The position numbers were made by a program, and so were the translations under genes. 64,000 bases of DNA, from positions 4,717,273 to 4,781,272 of the forward strand of contig NW_025336346.1 in assembly GCF_004798865.1 (NCBI RefSeq). Reading direction: 5' to 3'. Numbering within the stretch: the stretch's first letter is position 1; each line of letters starts with the position of its first letter. The notes under the pieces are model-generated. The model worked only from the letters and a program-made list of their open reading frames with translations. It did not search any database and had not been told where the DNA came from. Positions 48,566 through 60,881 of this stretch are shown here, in pieces. The stretch comes from Varanus komodoensis. Taxonomy: Eukaryota > Chordata > Lepidosauria > Squamata > Varanidae.

Positions 48566-48895
48566 CATTGATCATAGAATATAAAATAATAGAATGGGAA
48601 GGAACCAAGAAGGCTATTGGGTCCAACCTCCTGCTCTTGCAGGATGACAATTTATACCATCCCATTCAGATGTCTGTCCAGTTTAACCTTGAATGTCTCT
48701 AGTGTGGGAGAGCCCACAACCTCTCTAAACAACTGGTTGCAATGTCATATTGCTCTGACAGTGAGGAAACTTTTCCTGATATCTAACTTGAATCTGGTTT
48801 ATCTCCTTCTGCACTATTGCTGTCTTGATGCTCATTCTATGGTGGACCTTCTCTCTCCAGTGCCTTTAGTATATCTGCTGCTTGTCTCTTGTTTG
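48566..48895 (-). mobile_element. CR1 LINE 3' part inside the L1
   Basis: atcatagaatataaaataat at the left is the complement of the CR1 ATTCTATG-type end. It is followed by gggaaggaaccaagaaggct, ggtccaacctcctgctcttg, agtgtgggagagcccacaac and acagtgaggaaacttttcct, the well-known CR1 3' region in antisense. It interrupts the L1 between ORF1 sequences. Confidence 0.88.
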
Positions 48896-48982
48896 TAGCT
48901 GAAAACATTGTATTCCCCTGAACAAAATGGAAATAGAAAGCCCCATCAACATCAAACTCCTGCTTCTTGCAGTTTGCTAGTA

Positions 48983-49339
48983 CAGGAAGTCCCCTACATA
49001 CGAACCTTCAAGTTGCGAACTTTCAAAGATGCAAATGTGCTTTTGTATACTTTACTGTAATAATTGAGAGAGGTGAGTCCAGCAAAGCGTAACACAAGTC
49101 ACACCAACCTGAAGGTAATGCCATATGAAGAAGAACCCATCAGATAAACAACAGGGGTGCTCTTCTGCACTGCCACATACCTGGATATATAACTTCCAGA
49201 AGTCCTCCAGTGATGTACAGTACTATATAGCTCATTGGGTTAGTTGGGTACCTAGGCTAGCTTTGTTGGACTTACAAACAAGTTGGACTTAGGAGTGCAT
49301 TCTCAAAACAGAATTCATTTGTATGTAGGGGACTTCCTG
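48983..49339. mobile_element. TA-flanked MITE (Tigger/mariner-like), 357 bp, inside the L1
   Basis: Left end caggaagtcccctacatacg; the complement of the right end reads caggaagtcccctacataca. TA lies outside both ends (48981-48982 and 49340-49341). The 20-base ends match almost perfectly, so it is a complete and rather young copy. Its AGTCCCC motif is shared with the MITE at 19972. Confidence 0.85.
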
Positions 49340-50225
49340 TATATGGGTGCAATTCACTTCTTTTGTACAATGTCTCAACGGAAAGATTTTGCAGTACTGT
49401 AACAAACTGATTTTCATACTTAATTGTTCCCAAGTGGCAAAACCCTTGAATAGCCGTCTCTTTTTTTCCTAAACCAGGCAAACAGAGAATAATATCCCTA
49501 GGCTAGGCTGGTTCCAGATATTTTTAGTATAGCCTGATGTGCACGTTCAAATGTTGTCCACTTCAGTCACTAAGTCATTAGGGATCTGAACCATTCAATT
49601 AAAAAGGCCTAAATATCTCTGCCTTCCATGCCTTCTTTCACCCCTTGCATATGCAAATTAGATCTGTGTATTTTGTTCTCAGTTTGCGCCATCTTGTTCT
49701 TAATTTCCATATTCTCTTTTCTAAGTTTAGTTACAGCTTTATCATGTGCAGTGCCCAGGTCCATAGCTTTAGAAGCTGTCTCTGATGCTTCATCTAGTTT
49801 TGTTACATGATTAGCCACCTTCTCTTCCAAGGTACTCATCAAATCTTTCAAAGTCTCCACTAATGCTGTTTTTATCAAGACCAGTTTTTATCAAGACCAG
49901 CCTTGAACTGTTCTTGGAGCTGCAAACCCTCTCCCACAGTATGCTACATTTGTGTAAAAACCCTATCAGTCATACCTGACTCAGTGTTTTCCTCTTCTTG
50001 AAGGCAAGCCTCAGATACTCAGCATTCCTTTGATAAAAAATGCACTTTAATCTCTAGATTTTGATTTAAAGGCTGCAGCAGACATTTCACTCTCTCAATC
50101 TGGGAGCAGAAATGGTTCAAAAATTTTCAAGAGGCCATGTTATTTAAATAAAGTCTTACGTTGGGGAACAGAGCTCTAACTTCAGGTGGCCCTTTTCCAG
50201 CTTGCAGCCCCCCCCCCCAATACTG

Positions 50226-50744
50226 TTTTGAAGTGACAATTTGACCGTGTTTGCACAGTCAAAATTAACTACCATGGCTCATTTAAGGAACATTTCTGGA
50301 AGAGCGCATGGGTTATGCCAGGGCTGTTTAACTTTTTTATTTCCTGTTGCCTAGGTTTGCACTACATGACAAGTTGCATATCTACAGCAAATATTCAAAA
50401 TGACCACCCGCATGGGCCAGCACATATCACAGCCCATAGTCGGCTGTTTGATCATGCAAACTGACTGATTGCTTCCAGTGTTCAGGTTTGGATGACATGG
50501 CGTATTTAATCTATAGAGAGCCATAATGCTGAAGGATACCATATTGCATATGCAACCCATGATTGAGGTTGTTGTGTTGTGCAAACCCACCAACAATAGG
50601 TTATAGGAAGGTTAAACAAAATGACTATGAGTTATGCAAGGATGGTTAACTCTCACATAACCCACACTCACATGGTACAACCTCCAAGTAGGGGTTGCAT
50701 AACTGAAATGTCATCATAGATTATTGTAATGCACTCTGCATGGG
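50226..50744. other. RAD54L2: Intron, possible unnamed repeat
   Basis: Words such as gcatgggttatgcc, gttatgcaaggatgg and acataacccacactc recur here and at 57390-57500, suggesting an old DNA transposon. No exon. Confidence 0.4.
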
Positions 50745-50968
50745 TCTCTATTTTCCTTTCAGGGGCAGGAGAAGACTTACCTTTTTAGGATTTTTTTTTA
50801 CACTTAGCCTGAACACTTTTTATATTGCTTTCATAGATGTTTTAATTCATTGTGTTCTAATAGGTTTTAATTTGTTTTGTTTAACATGTTTTATGTACTG
50901 TAAGCCACCTAGGAAGTCCTTGACAGTTATAGTTGACTTATAAATACATGTATAAATAAATCTGTACA
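50745..50968 (+). mobile_element. L2/CR1-like LINE 3' end
   Basis: ggcaggagaagacttacctt, then a T-rich 3' UTR, gtactgtaagccacctagga and a final aatacatgtataaataaat. This is the sense 3' UTR and tail of an L2-type LINE, with the last few codons of the RT (RRRLTFLGFF-like) before it. Confidence 0.6.
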
Positions 50969-51570
50969 CACCACAGCCCCCCATATCAGCTAAATAATAA
51001 ACCCCAGCCCACTATGGCTTAAATAAGACATGATGGCATTTTGATTACAAAGCCTAAACTGTGTTGTTGTGTTATGCAAGTAGCTCCAGTGACTGTATCC
51101 TGTAAATTCTCAACTCTTCACTGTTCTTGGTTTGTTGTTGGCCTCAGTATCTGGGTGCCAAAATCAAATGCTGGTGCAGTGTTGCCTTTCACTGTGTGAA
51201 ATACTATGCTCTCAGTAACTGTAGAATTAACATGCATGGCATTATATTGAGTTAGCTACATTGTGTGCTACTGACAAAATTAAAAATACTACTTTGAATA
51301 GCATGGTACATGCTTCTGTGCAGACTTATCTCCCCTCCCCACTTCTGCCTTGTCACCCATTTGGTGTGAGTTTCTGGAGTTTTTGCTCTTTGTTTCCAGT
51401 TGCCTGTTGGAATTCCCCTTGTGTGGGGCCCCAGTTGAGTTTGAATAGTTATGTAAGGATTTTGTTTTATTCCCGCTTTCTGCCACCAGTTCAAATGGAA
51501 CCCCGGGCTGTGTAACTGTGTAAATGGTATCAGATGAAAATACATCCAACTTTGTTGCAGTAGTCAACTC
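50969..51570. other. RAD54L2: Intron, nothing clear
   Basis: No exon or named repeat. gttgttgtgttatgcaag at about 51060 echoes the unnamed repeat family. Confidence 0.4.
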
Positions 51571-51624
51571 AGAGAGAGGGAAGGGGGAGAGTGAGGGGGG
51601 AGAGGGAAGGGGGAGAGAAAGAGA
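51571..51624 (+). repeat. GA-rich purine tract
   Basis: gagagagggaagggggagag and repeats of it over about 55 bases. A polypurine run that could adopt unusual DNA forms. The long minus-strand frame over it is only a translation of the tract. Confidence 0.85.
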
Positions 51625-54600
51625 ATTTTTCATTTAGGAATTGTACTTATCCTCATGAGTGCTAATTGGTACTTCCTTGAATTTAGCATACGTATCAATA
51701 TCAATCAACAGGATAGAGTAGTTTGCATCTGCTTCTGTGCTACTTAATGGTTTTTTTGTACTAATGACTTTGACTAACTGAGCAGGGAAGCAAGACAAGT
51801 GACATGGCTATATAGGAAAAAAAAAAAACCCTAAGCATATTTAATTAGTTATGTAAGTGACCTTTCTCAGCCACAGCCAAGTTACAGGATATATATTCAT
51901 TGGATGTGCTCAATGCAGGCTTGTAGGATACGGGGTTAAGTGCTGTGTATTAGATTTTCTGAATTTCATAAATTAAATCTTTTTCCCACAACACTTTGGA
52001 CTACTTCAGTCAAAGGTCCAGCACTATATTTTGTGATTATGGTGCTATAGAGAGAAGTGATAAATGAGTTGCAGTTATTTTAGTTGTTTGGTCTGGGGCT
52101 AGAATAGTTTATACTGGTTGACAGTTTTCTATACTGTCTTCCACTTAAGTTACTGAACTCACTGTTAAAGAAAACTGTGTTATCAGCTGTGTACCACTGG
52201 ATAAACATGCTTCTCTTGGATGAGCCACAGCAATTTCCAGGTAAGACATGGTGGTTGTATGTTTATACCTACTTGTTGATACTCCCACTGTGAAATGTGA
52301 TTTGTTTGGAAAAGAATATTTTGAGATGCAAACCTTTGTGGTTCATATTAAGTTGTCAATAATTAGGGAAAGTTGACTGTTTGATTTGCATGAGATTTTG
52401 ACTGCTTAACACCAGGTATAAGTCTCTGTGCTAATTTTAAATCTAGGATTCTAATAAAACCACAAATGTAAATATATTTGATGTCTGTTCTGTAGCCCCC
52501 TTTGTACTTACTGCTTTACTGGAAAAAAAGATGTAGCACTTCTTGCATTTGTTACTTAACATGGTTATCTCTTTTCTAATGTACGGCTTGTTCTTTTTTA
52601 TTTGGTGCAGTTCTGGGAGTTCTTGCTGGTCCTCTGTTTCCTGGGATGGGATACATGATGAGGTGAAAGTGTATGTGTACACATGTGTGTAATCATATTA
52701 TGCTAGTCTGAAGCATTTTCCTTAAATACTTGATAATCAGATACACATACACCACTATTAGGAAACAGCTTTTTGTTCATCCCTGGCGTGCTGAAAATTA
52801 GATTGACCATGTTCTCAGCTGAATGAAATGATGGTGGGTTGTCCTGGCGAAAAAACTTCTAAAAACGTGATATGAAAAAAGTCAAGTTTAGAACATTTTG
52901 TTTACTTGATCATGTTTGCAGTAGTGTTTGTATTGTAATTTAATTCATTGCTTGAGTTAGCCTGATCAAGGTTCTAGTTCACGTAAAGCCTATTTCCTTT
53001 CCTAAAGTTCATTAAAGAGAAGGGGGCAAGAAGTATTTAACTTTTTAAATATTCATAGGTGTGATCTTGTATAGACTTCATTTTGAAGTTGATAAAACTA
53101 ATGAGTTGAAGGTATTCAGTGGAATATATGGTTGGATCCAGGGAGTCCTTCCTCTTCCCCATTTAGGACTTTTTTGTGTGTGTGTGGAAAGGACTGCGAT
53201 CCAGTGGAGGTTTCCTGCTGGGGAAAGTGGGGAGATAATTTTTGGTGTTGTCCCCTGCACCCCAACACATACACATCTGTGCTCTTCCAAAGCATCACCC
53301 AGTCCTCCAAAACAGTATTTTAGGGAGTTCAGACAATGGCACAGGAAAGAAGGCATTGTTGAAATGTGCTCCCCCTCTTCCTCCCCAGGAACATTTCATC
53401 AGCAGAATTTGAAATATGAGTGCTCTGGATCCAGGCCTATGTGCATTTTCCTTAAAACTCCATTTTCTATGTGTATAGAAACAAATGAATCTGAGAAACA
53501 AATGAATACTCTAATGCTGTGAATGGGAAGTGAAGGGAAAGAATTGTTAAATGATATGGTTGTCTGTGCAGTTTAGGTTGGATAGCCTGACTGAATGTTT
53601 AACTGATTTAGTCTGCTTGAAGTCAATAAGGCTAAAATGGCTTGAATGTTGGCATACCAACTTAACTGGTTTAAAACATTCAATAAAAATGGATTGTATG
53701 TTTAGTATTGGACTGCAAAGGGCATACCATTTCAGAGAGTGACCCATTAATTAGATTGTTAAAATGATAAAATTGTTACCTATTGTCATGTAGAAATGAA
53801 ATAAATAATTATTATTATAATAAAACTCTTTGGCATAGTAACAATACCAAAAACTGGGAAAGTAAATTACTGTTTTTTTCATGCATGTCATACCCTGGTT
53901 TTGGACATGCACATTGCTTTTTAAAGTTTGGTTGTTCCATCATGTGGTGAAATAATAAATTGTTCCTTTAAATATTTCTTTGCTGGAATCATGCTGAAAT
54001 TGCACAGTGTATAAGACAAACTTACTAATAAATTTAAGAAACTTAAAGTCTATGAAGTTCTCTGGGCAGTTTACAAGAATTAATTGGAACAGAAAAAAAT
54101 AGTGTGTGTTTCTCACCCTATTTTGTTGTTTTACACAAGGACAATCCTAATCTCAGGAAACATTTAGCATTGTTTGAGGAATGTAGTGTTTTTGCTTTTC
54201 TGCCACTAGTATATGGGTTAGGAAATCAAGGGGCATTTATTATCTTTCTTCAAAATACTAATTTCAGCTAATTTCTTGGAGTTCCTTACTGACTTTGGAA
54301 AGCAGAAAATGGCAACCTGAAAAAAAAAATCTCTTCCCCACCCCCTCATTACTGGGAATTAATGTGTAACAAAAAGAGCTTAATCTTTAATTCTAAACAT
54401 AAAAGAGTGGTGTAGGATGCAAGTGAGTTTATCTCTTTTCATGACATGGTGGCTTGGTGGTCTTAAAGTCAGCTCACCCTAGAACCTTTGTTTCACCAGC
54501 TGTAATAGAAATATAAATGCTAATAGCTTTACATGACTGATGCAAAGTCGTAGATAGCTACAAATATTTTACCAAGAAATAACAACCAGGTTTTTTTACG

Positions 54601-57600
54601 TCTATGGATTATTGTTTCTCAGACTTCTGACTACAATCAAATGTGTGTTTTGGAAGGTAATTTATATAAGTTCGGACTATCACGTCCAAATTCTTTGAAA
54701 TTGCTCCACTTGGTAACCCATTCATGTGCTATGAGGAGATTGGATAGTTTTCCCTTCCTATTATTTCCCCTACCTAGAAATCTTACTTTGTGGCTAAAAT
54801 TTCTCAACCTGCATATTGAGCTGTAATGTATGCACTGAAAACAAATACTGCAGTGTTGTTTCAGTGGTAGTACGGAAGTTCATTTCTGAAAAAGAAACTT
54901 CCTTCCTATGAAAGTGGCTACTTCAATAGCTGGACTATTGCAGAGTTTGTTACAAATGTCATGAGTGTTTTAAATTCTATATATAATGGTGGGATTCACT
55001 GGTTTCAAGATCACATTAGCTTATATGCACATTATGAAATACGAGAAGGGGCATTTGTTACTGAGGGGCTTCCAAATGTAGCTTTTTCAGTGGGATTCCA
55101 TGATTACAGAGTTCTTTGGTAGAGTACACAACAGATTGTATGGGACAGAGCAGGGAGGTTCCTATTGCTTCAGTTTTTGCTGTCTTGGTTGCTTTGGAAA
55201 TGTGTAGCAGGAATAGGCCTCTCTAACTTTCACTGTACTGAAGATTCTAGCATAAAGCTCGTAACAACTGCCAACTATAAACTAGTTCTTGTATAATCAT
55301 TGCATAATGCAGATACCTATCCCCCAACTTTTATTTAGCCAGTCCTTGAAAAATAATAATAGTGTATGCTTAACCAGCAAAAGAGGGATGTACAAAAATG
55401 GGGTCTTTTTGTCCCTGCAAGAATCAGAATTTTTCTAGTTAGGTGCCCAATATTTAAGAAGAAATTGCCCATTTGTAAAGGGGAATAGACTCCAGTATTG
55501 TGACTTTGACAAAGTAGATCCTTCTATTACATTCTGGCATTTTGTTGGAAAGCTAGTTAACATGAGTTAGAAAATCGTAGCTTCTTGAAACACAAGCAGA
55601 GAAGGCTGAAAACATTGTGGGTCACTGTGATCCTGTTTCTATTGGTAGAAGAGGGAGATGACTGAAAGCAAAAATGTCAGTTTGCAAGTTAATTGCTTCA
55701 AAATTAAAAGTGTGAATTTCCAGAATTCTAGTATGTATTTGATTGCTTGAGTACCATACTGAAGCAGTGTATGTATGATGATGGAGTATTGGAGGGATTG
55801 AGTTTACATTTCAGATAGTGGTTGGAAAGGTCATGGTACTATAAAGTTTGGTATAGTAACAGAATAAAGCCAGGTCCCATCTTTCTTTCTCTTTCCACAG
55901 AAGGTTTTGGATCACTTTTTTAGACAAGTAATTAAACATGCTGTATTTTTGATAGCACAATATGTTGGTGCTATAGCCGTGAATGAAAATTAGATTGTTA
56001 AATATGTTTGTGTCATAGCTGAGAATAAAAATTAAGTCTGTTAAATGAGCTTCATAGTGCTGAATAGAAAAGGTGCAGTGTTAGCTGAAAATTATCAAGA
56101 TAATTCTGTTCTTTTGCCTGGATCTGTGCTGTGTATATATGGTTCTGCTTTATATGATCAGTTACCTGTTTTCTTCCTTTGGTTTGTGAATGTTGATATT
56201 TAGGCACACATTCATAAAAGCTTATATAAGTGCTCTTTAGTGTTTATGTAATTCAGGCCTCTTTACTATGTTCAGTAGTGAGGCCAGAATAAGAGCTCTT
56301 GAGTATTTGGGGCCTTGGTCTGCTTGCATAATCTTGGAATTAGAAGATAAATTGCCTGTCACCGAAGTTGGCCTTTAGATGTTCTAGATTTTCTGCTTGT
56401 ACTTCTGTAACTTCCCTGTCCCCTTTGGCCTCCTGCTTCCCCCCCCCCCCCACTGCTTTGGAGTATGTGTTCTTTATATCCTCTTTGCTCCATACACTAC
56501 TTCTTCTCCATATAAGGTTCAAGATAATATAAACGAATATTTCTGAACTAAGATTACCATGAAATTCTGGTATTTGAATTTGAGGGTTAATGCCCTTGCA
56601 ACTGTGGATCACAAATACTGTATGCCAGTATTAAAAGCAACAACAACAATTTTTTTTCCCTGTGGTTTCAGACTGATGAGTTTGTTGCCTTCATAATAAA
56701 GTGAGTGCTATTTTGTGTATATGTCTGTATATCAATTCATGTAAAAATTAGTCAAGGGAAACATTTGAAAAGCATGCAGTTGAATTTCTTTTGTTTCAGC
56801 CTTACCTTTCTCTGTCTCTAGATTTAGTCATACATAGAATACAAGTTTGACACTACTGATATTTGGCAAAGTCGCACACTTATGTACGTGTGTGGCAGGC
56901 CAGAGAAACTGTTGTTTAGCAGTAAAATAGCAAAGTGCTTATTCATGTGACAGGCTACATTTCCATTTATTATTTTGTGGATAAAAATTAACATCTTCTG
57001 GCGAGTGCTGTGGGAGGAAGTACAGTGGCAGCTATCAGTGATCCTACAAAACCCACAGAAACTAGTGATTCACTATTTCAATGGTGCCCTTTTATTTACC
57101 TGCATGGGAATGAAGCCATTCTTTCTATAGATGAAATGAAGTATAGCCTCTTTCCATTCCCCCAGGTTCAAACCCTGCTGGAGCCCTTTTGTGCCATACT
57201 TGCAGTTTATGATCTGGGTCACATGACAGAGCCTGATTCATCATCAGTTATTTATTTAGCTTACCATGAGCCAGGGTCCCCATGGGAACCATTTTTCATA
57301 ACCTGCCCCTTGCTTGGAGGTTTTTGTTTAGTGAGATCCTGGCAAGTGTGAGTTATACAAGAGTGAAAATGGTCTTATCTATGGTTACATGAGGGTTGTT
57401 TAATTCTTGCATAACCCATGCTGGTTTGAGTTGCACAATATGACAGCTCCCTGAGTGAATGTTGGATATGCAGTCCAAGGTTGTTAGGTTGTGTGAAGCA
57501 GGTCTGTGTCTGAACTCTCGTACAGGAAAGAAATGCAATGATGTGGAGGTCAAGTGTAACTAAGAAACAGACTGCAGTGTCATATTATATGCATAATTTA

Positions 57601-59263
57601 GGCAAGTAAAAGCTTTCAATTTGGTGCTTTGCAGATGTGATACAACTGAGATTCACAAGTGGATGCCAGCTCTTGCGGTTTGTGTGGTTCAGAAAAAGTA
57701 GAAATTAGTTTGTGCTTCCTCAAATAGCAGTTGTGCAGCGTTAACTTTGTTCATTACTAAGGGTGTAAGTACAATATAGCTGTTATATTCCTGCTGTGTT
57801 GTCTTTCTTGTGATTATGACTTGATTGCAAAAGTTTATGTTGTGGTGTGTTTAATTTTACAGATGTGAGGAACACATCTGTAGCTGGAGCAGAATGAAGT
57901 TCTTGTTTTTATTAGCTGAGGTTTTCAAGATAGCACAATTGAGGAGAAGTTGAGATAGAGCAAATAACTTTATTTGAAGTTTAGTTATGCTGTATAATGT
58001 GGTGTCACAATGGGATAATTACTCTATGGGTTCCATTGCAAATTGGAATTATTTGACACCGTTATAAATTGGGGTGTTGCATCACTATGCCTTGGCTAAC
58101 TTTTGAGAAAATTATACACCACTACTCTGCAGACATATGAGGCATAAAAATAGCATTGATATTATCTTGGTTAAGTGTTGTGAACAGCTGTAGAGATCAG
58201 TACAAGTCTGACAGTACAGTGAAAGTAAAAATGGGGAAACTAGTGAAAATAAAATTGTCAGTGAAAGGATGCATATAGGCAACAGCAGCTTACTTTCCTC
58301 TAGGTCCTAATACTCCTTCCTTTAGCAAAAGTTGTTGATGGTAGTGCTCTGGCCAAGAAGCAGAGGAGGAATGCATTTGGTCTTTCTGTCTTCTAGGGTA
58401 CTCTGAAAAAGTAGCATTCTAAGCCTATTTCAGCTTAGTAGGTGTGTCATCTTATGTAATCATTATATAATTAGTTCTTTGTTAGGCCTTGCCAGGGTAG
58501 GAGGAGCCTAAAGCTGCTGAGTTGCCTGAAGGTTGAGACTGTTCTCTAATTAGCTGGCCTGATAAACGCTGCAGAGGTTTTTCAAAGACTTGGCATTATT
58601 ATGTGGTGGAGAAACTGTCTCTTTTTCCTTCCTTAGAGGAAGTTAAATTTTTGTTTTGTTTTGTTTGGGCAGAAAGAACCTAGAAGAGAGGTTTTCCCCC
58701 CTGTTTTTGTCCTTGTCTGTTTTCCCTTCTACATCTTTTGCTGGCAGAGGATTGGGTATATTTTTTTCTTGTTGTTTTTAGAAATAAAGGACTTGGACTG
58801 TGAGGCAAGCCCAAGTCTTCTAATTCTTTTGCTCTTTGTCCTACATGTAATCACTATAAAATGGATTTTCATCATTTCTATATTTTAGATGACACTGACA
58901 GAAATGTGTTTCTTTCTCTAGTAACCTCACTTTCTTGACATTGCATAACACCATTTTTCTCTGTTTTCCTCCTTACATAGACACACAAAAGGAGAATTGA
59001 TCATTTGCACCTTTTAAACCTGAAGATATTAAATAGTCAAGTGAGCAGTTGCTAAGGAAATTGCTCTTTTTTCTGCCTCTCCCACTGCGTTTCTCTTAAG
59101 CATGCAGAAGAATAGAATATGGATAATCTTCCTGCCTGATAGCTGTATAATATAGATAACTGTGCAATGTCAGTACTGATAGTTATATAACCCATTAGAG
59201 CAATTATCTCTTTTTTGATAGGATTCCCCTCATGTCAAAATTCCATTCTTGGTTATTTTAAAC
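51625..59263. other. RAD54L2: RAD54L2 intron 2, repeat-poor stretch
   Basis: Nearly 8 kb in which I can name almost nothing. No exon with a match to RAD54L2 is seen; a weak candidate cassette exon lies at 52611-52662 (see findings). An open frame at 57010-57351 has no family signature. A ten-base C run lies near 56440. At 57390-57500 words shared with 50290-50720 occur. The lack of young repeats contrasts with 38-50 kb. Confidence 0.45.
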
Positions 59264-59384
59264 CAGCCTTCCCCAAGCCTGTATTTTGGACTACAGCTCT
59301 CATAATCTCTGGCCATTGGCCATGAAGGCTGGGGCTACTGGGAGCTGCAGTCCAAAACATCTGGAAGACACCTCGCTGGGAAAT
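59264..59384. mobile_element. Fold-back MITE, best-kept copy
   Basis: cagccttccccaagcctgta and gtattttggactacagctct at the left pair with actgggagctgcagtccaaa and catctggaagacacctcgct at the right around a ggccattggcc centre. About 120 bp, the clearest hairpin of this family in the window. Confidence 0.78.
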
Positions 59385-60880
59385 GTTGTTTGAACATATA
59401 CTATGGTTACCTCTGCTCTTGTTTTTTTTTTTCTTTTCTTTTATCATTGATGCCTATTTAGTCTCAGGTCCAAGGATTTGGAGGAAGCTAAGCAGGAATA
59501 GATCAGAGAGTAAATAAATTAAGTAGTTGCTACTTGGTTGAGTCTCCCTCATCCCATGCCAGAATAAAAGAAATCTGGGAGAGCCACTTCAAGGATTGTG
59601 CAGAAAAAATGAGATGTGTATATGAAAAGTAGGTAGATTGAAGAGTAGAGTGTTTTTGATTTTTTTTTGTTTTGTTTTAGTCTTATTTTCTGACACAGCA
59701 GAGGGAAATAGATCAGAATTACTAGGTCCATCAGTCTCTTTAGTCTCCATATATATATTGTTTATTTCTTTTGCTGAATAGATTCATAAAGGGAATGGAA
59801 AGAATCAGATAAGGGAGTGTGTGTTAACTATGCTGTTTAACACTAATGTTTGATTTTTCAGACTTTCAGCATCCTGCATGAACTATGGCTTTGTTTTTGA
59901 CTCTGGGAAAGGTATAATGACTCATCCTGCAGAATGCAGTCACGTGTGCTGCTATTGCTGCTTCCTTTTGCCCTATTTTATTCACTCTTTTGATCTAGTT
60001 ATATAATTGTGAATGAAGGGGGAAAGCTGTGGGTATAAAATTGTACCGTGCATTACTTGATGTGCTGGAGAATTGTAACTTAACATAAATAGCAGAGCTG
60101 TAATCTGAGAAAATTTAAGAAACAAGATTTTGTTCTGCATACTGGAATTGCTCAGGGTAAATGAGTATAATAGTTACTCTGTGAACTTGTTTGTTGTGAC
60201 ATCTTTCCACATGTTTCCCTAAAGGCTTTGTCTGTACTAGAAAATGTATCAAGTTCAGTGTGACCCAGTTGGTGCTTCCAGCAAAAGGGAGAGGGGTCAG
60301 CCTTGGTTCAGCTGCACTGTTGCTTATGGGAAAATAAAATGATAGAGCAAATAACTGCTGTTTGTATTTTGTTCATTAAAAATGCTTCGCTATAATACAG
60401 AGGGTAGTTTAAGTCAGTGCATTGGGTCTGAGTCCAAAGCAATCAGATCTTTGGTTTATGAAAGAAGTTTTTGGCATACAATGACATTTCAACAGATACT
60501 GATCAACTTTGCCCTGTTTTCCTAGCCATATATGGGCTTGCAAAAACAAGTGGTCATTCAGTGGTCAAACAGGAACTGCTTCCACATAGTATACTCCCAT
60601 GTTTTCTAGCAGTGTGTGGATGTATTTTAAGTGGGAATGTTTTAAGAAAAGAAAAGCTGGGGAGAAATGGTGTTGTTGGTCATTTAGGAGTCATCCATGG
60701 CATTTTAAGGACCCATGTCAACCACCCATGTGCTTCTTGTTTTTACATATTGGCAGGGTGGTATTGGACCCTGTGCTGTAGTGCTGCTGTTTGAGTAGGA
60801 CCAGAAGGCACAGAATGAAATAGCATGGCTTTGCTAATCACGTGGCTGGGGCTGGTATCTGGTCCAGCACCAGCCACGCC
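59385..60880. other. RAD54L2: Intron, nothing clear
   Basis: AT-rich with T runs at 59420 and 59660. An open frame at 60471-60794 has no family signature. No repeat recognised. Confidence 0.45.
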
Positions 60881-60881
60881 C

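Larger units (their letters stand above)
44100..50225 (-). mobile_element. L1 LINE, near full length in extent, with nested insertions
   Basis: On the minus strand, from right to left: the ORF1 start near 50134 (reads MAS, then after a stop KFLNHFCSQIERVKCLL), the ORF1 coiled coil and downstream block (49609-49878, with ENKIHRSNLHMQGVKEGMEG), the endonuclease start (FLQEIHKIKKGEK, with catalytic Glu, near 47740), GLKDVWGEL (near 46690), the RT (SPLLFALVIEPLARKI and GLYADDMAITTTQSG at 45800-45960, YADD box), and the C-terminal Cys-rich end (CWRGCQVAGTCCNMWECD near 44540-44600). Many stops and shifts: a dead, moderately old copy. ORF1 encodes the RNA-binding protein and ORF2 the endonuclease/RT of the element. 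Later insertions lie inside it at 46857-47460, 48566-48895 and 48983-49339. Ends are approximate. Confidence 0.88.

Noticed and set aside
57010-57351. 113-codon open frame as a gene
   Set aside because: No recognisable domain, no splice context and no similarity I can name; expected length for chance in this much DNA.
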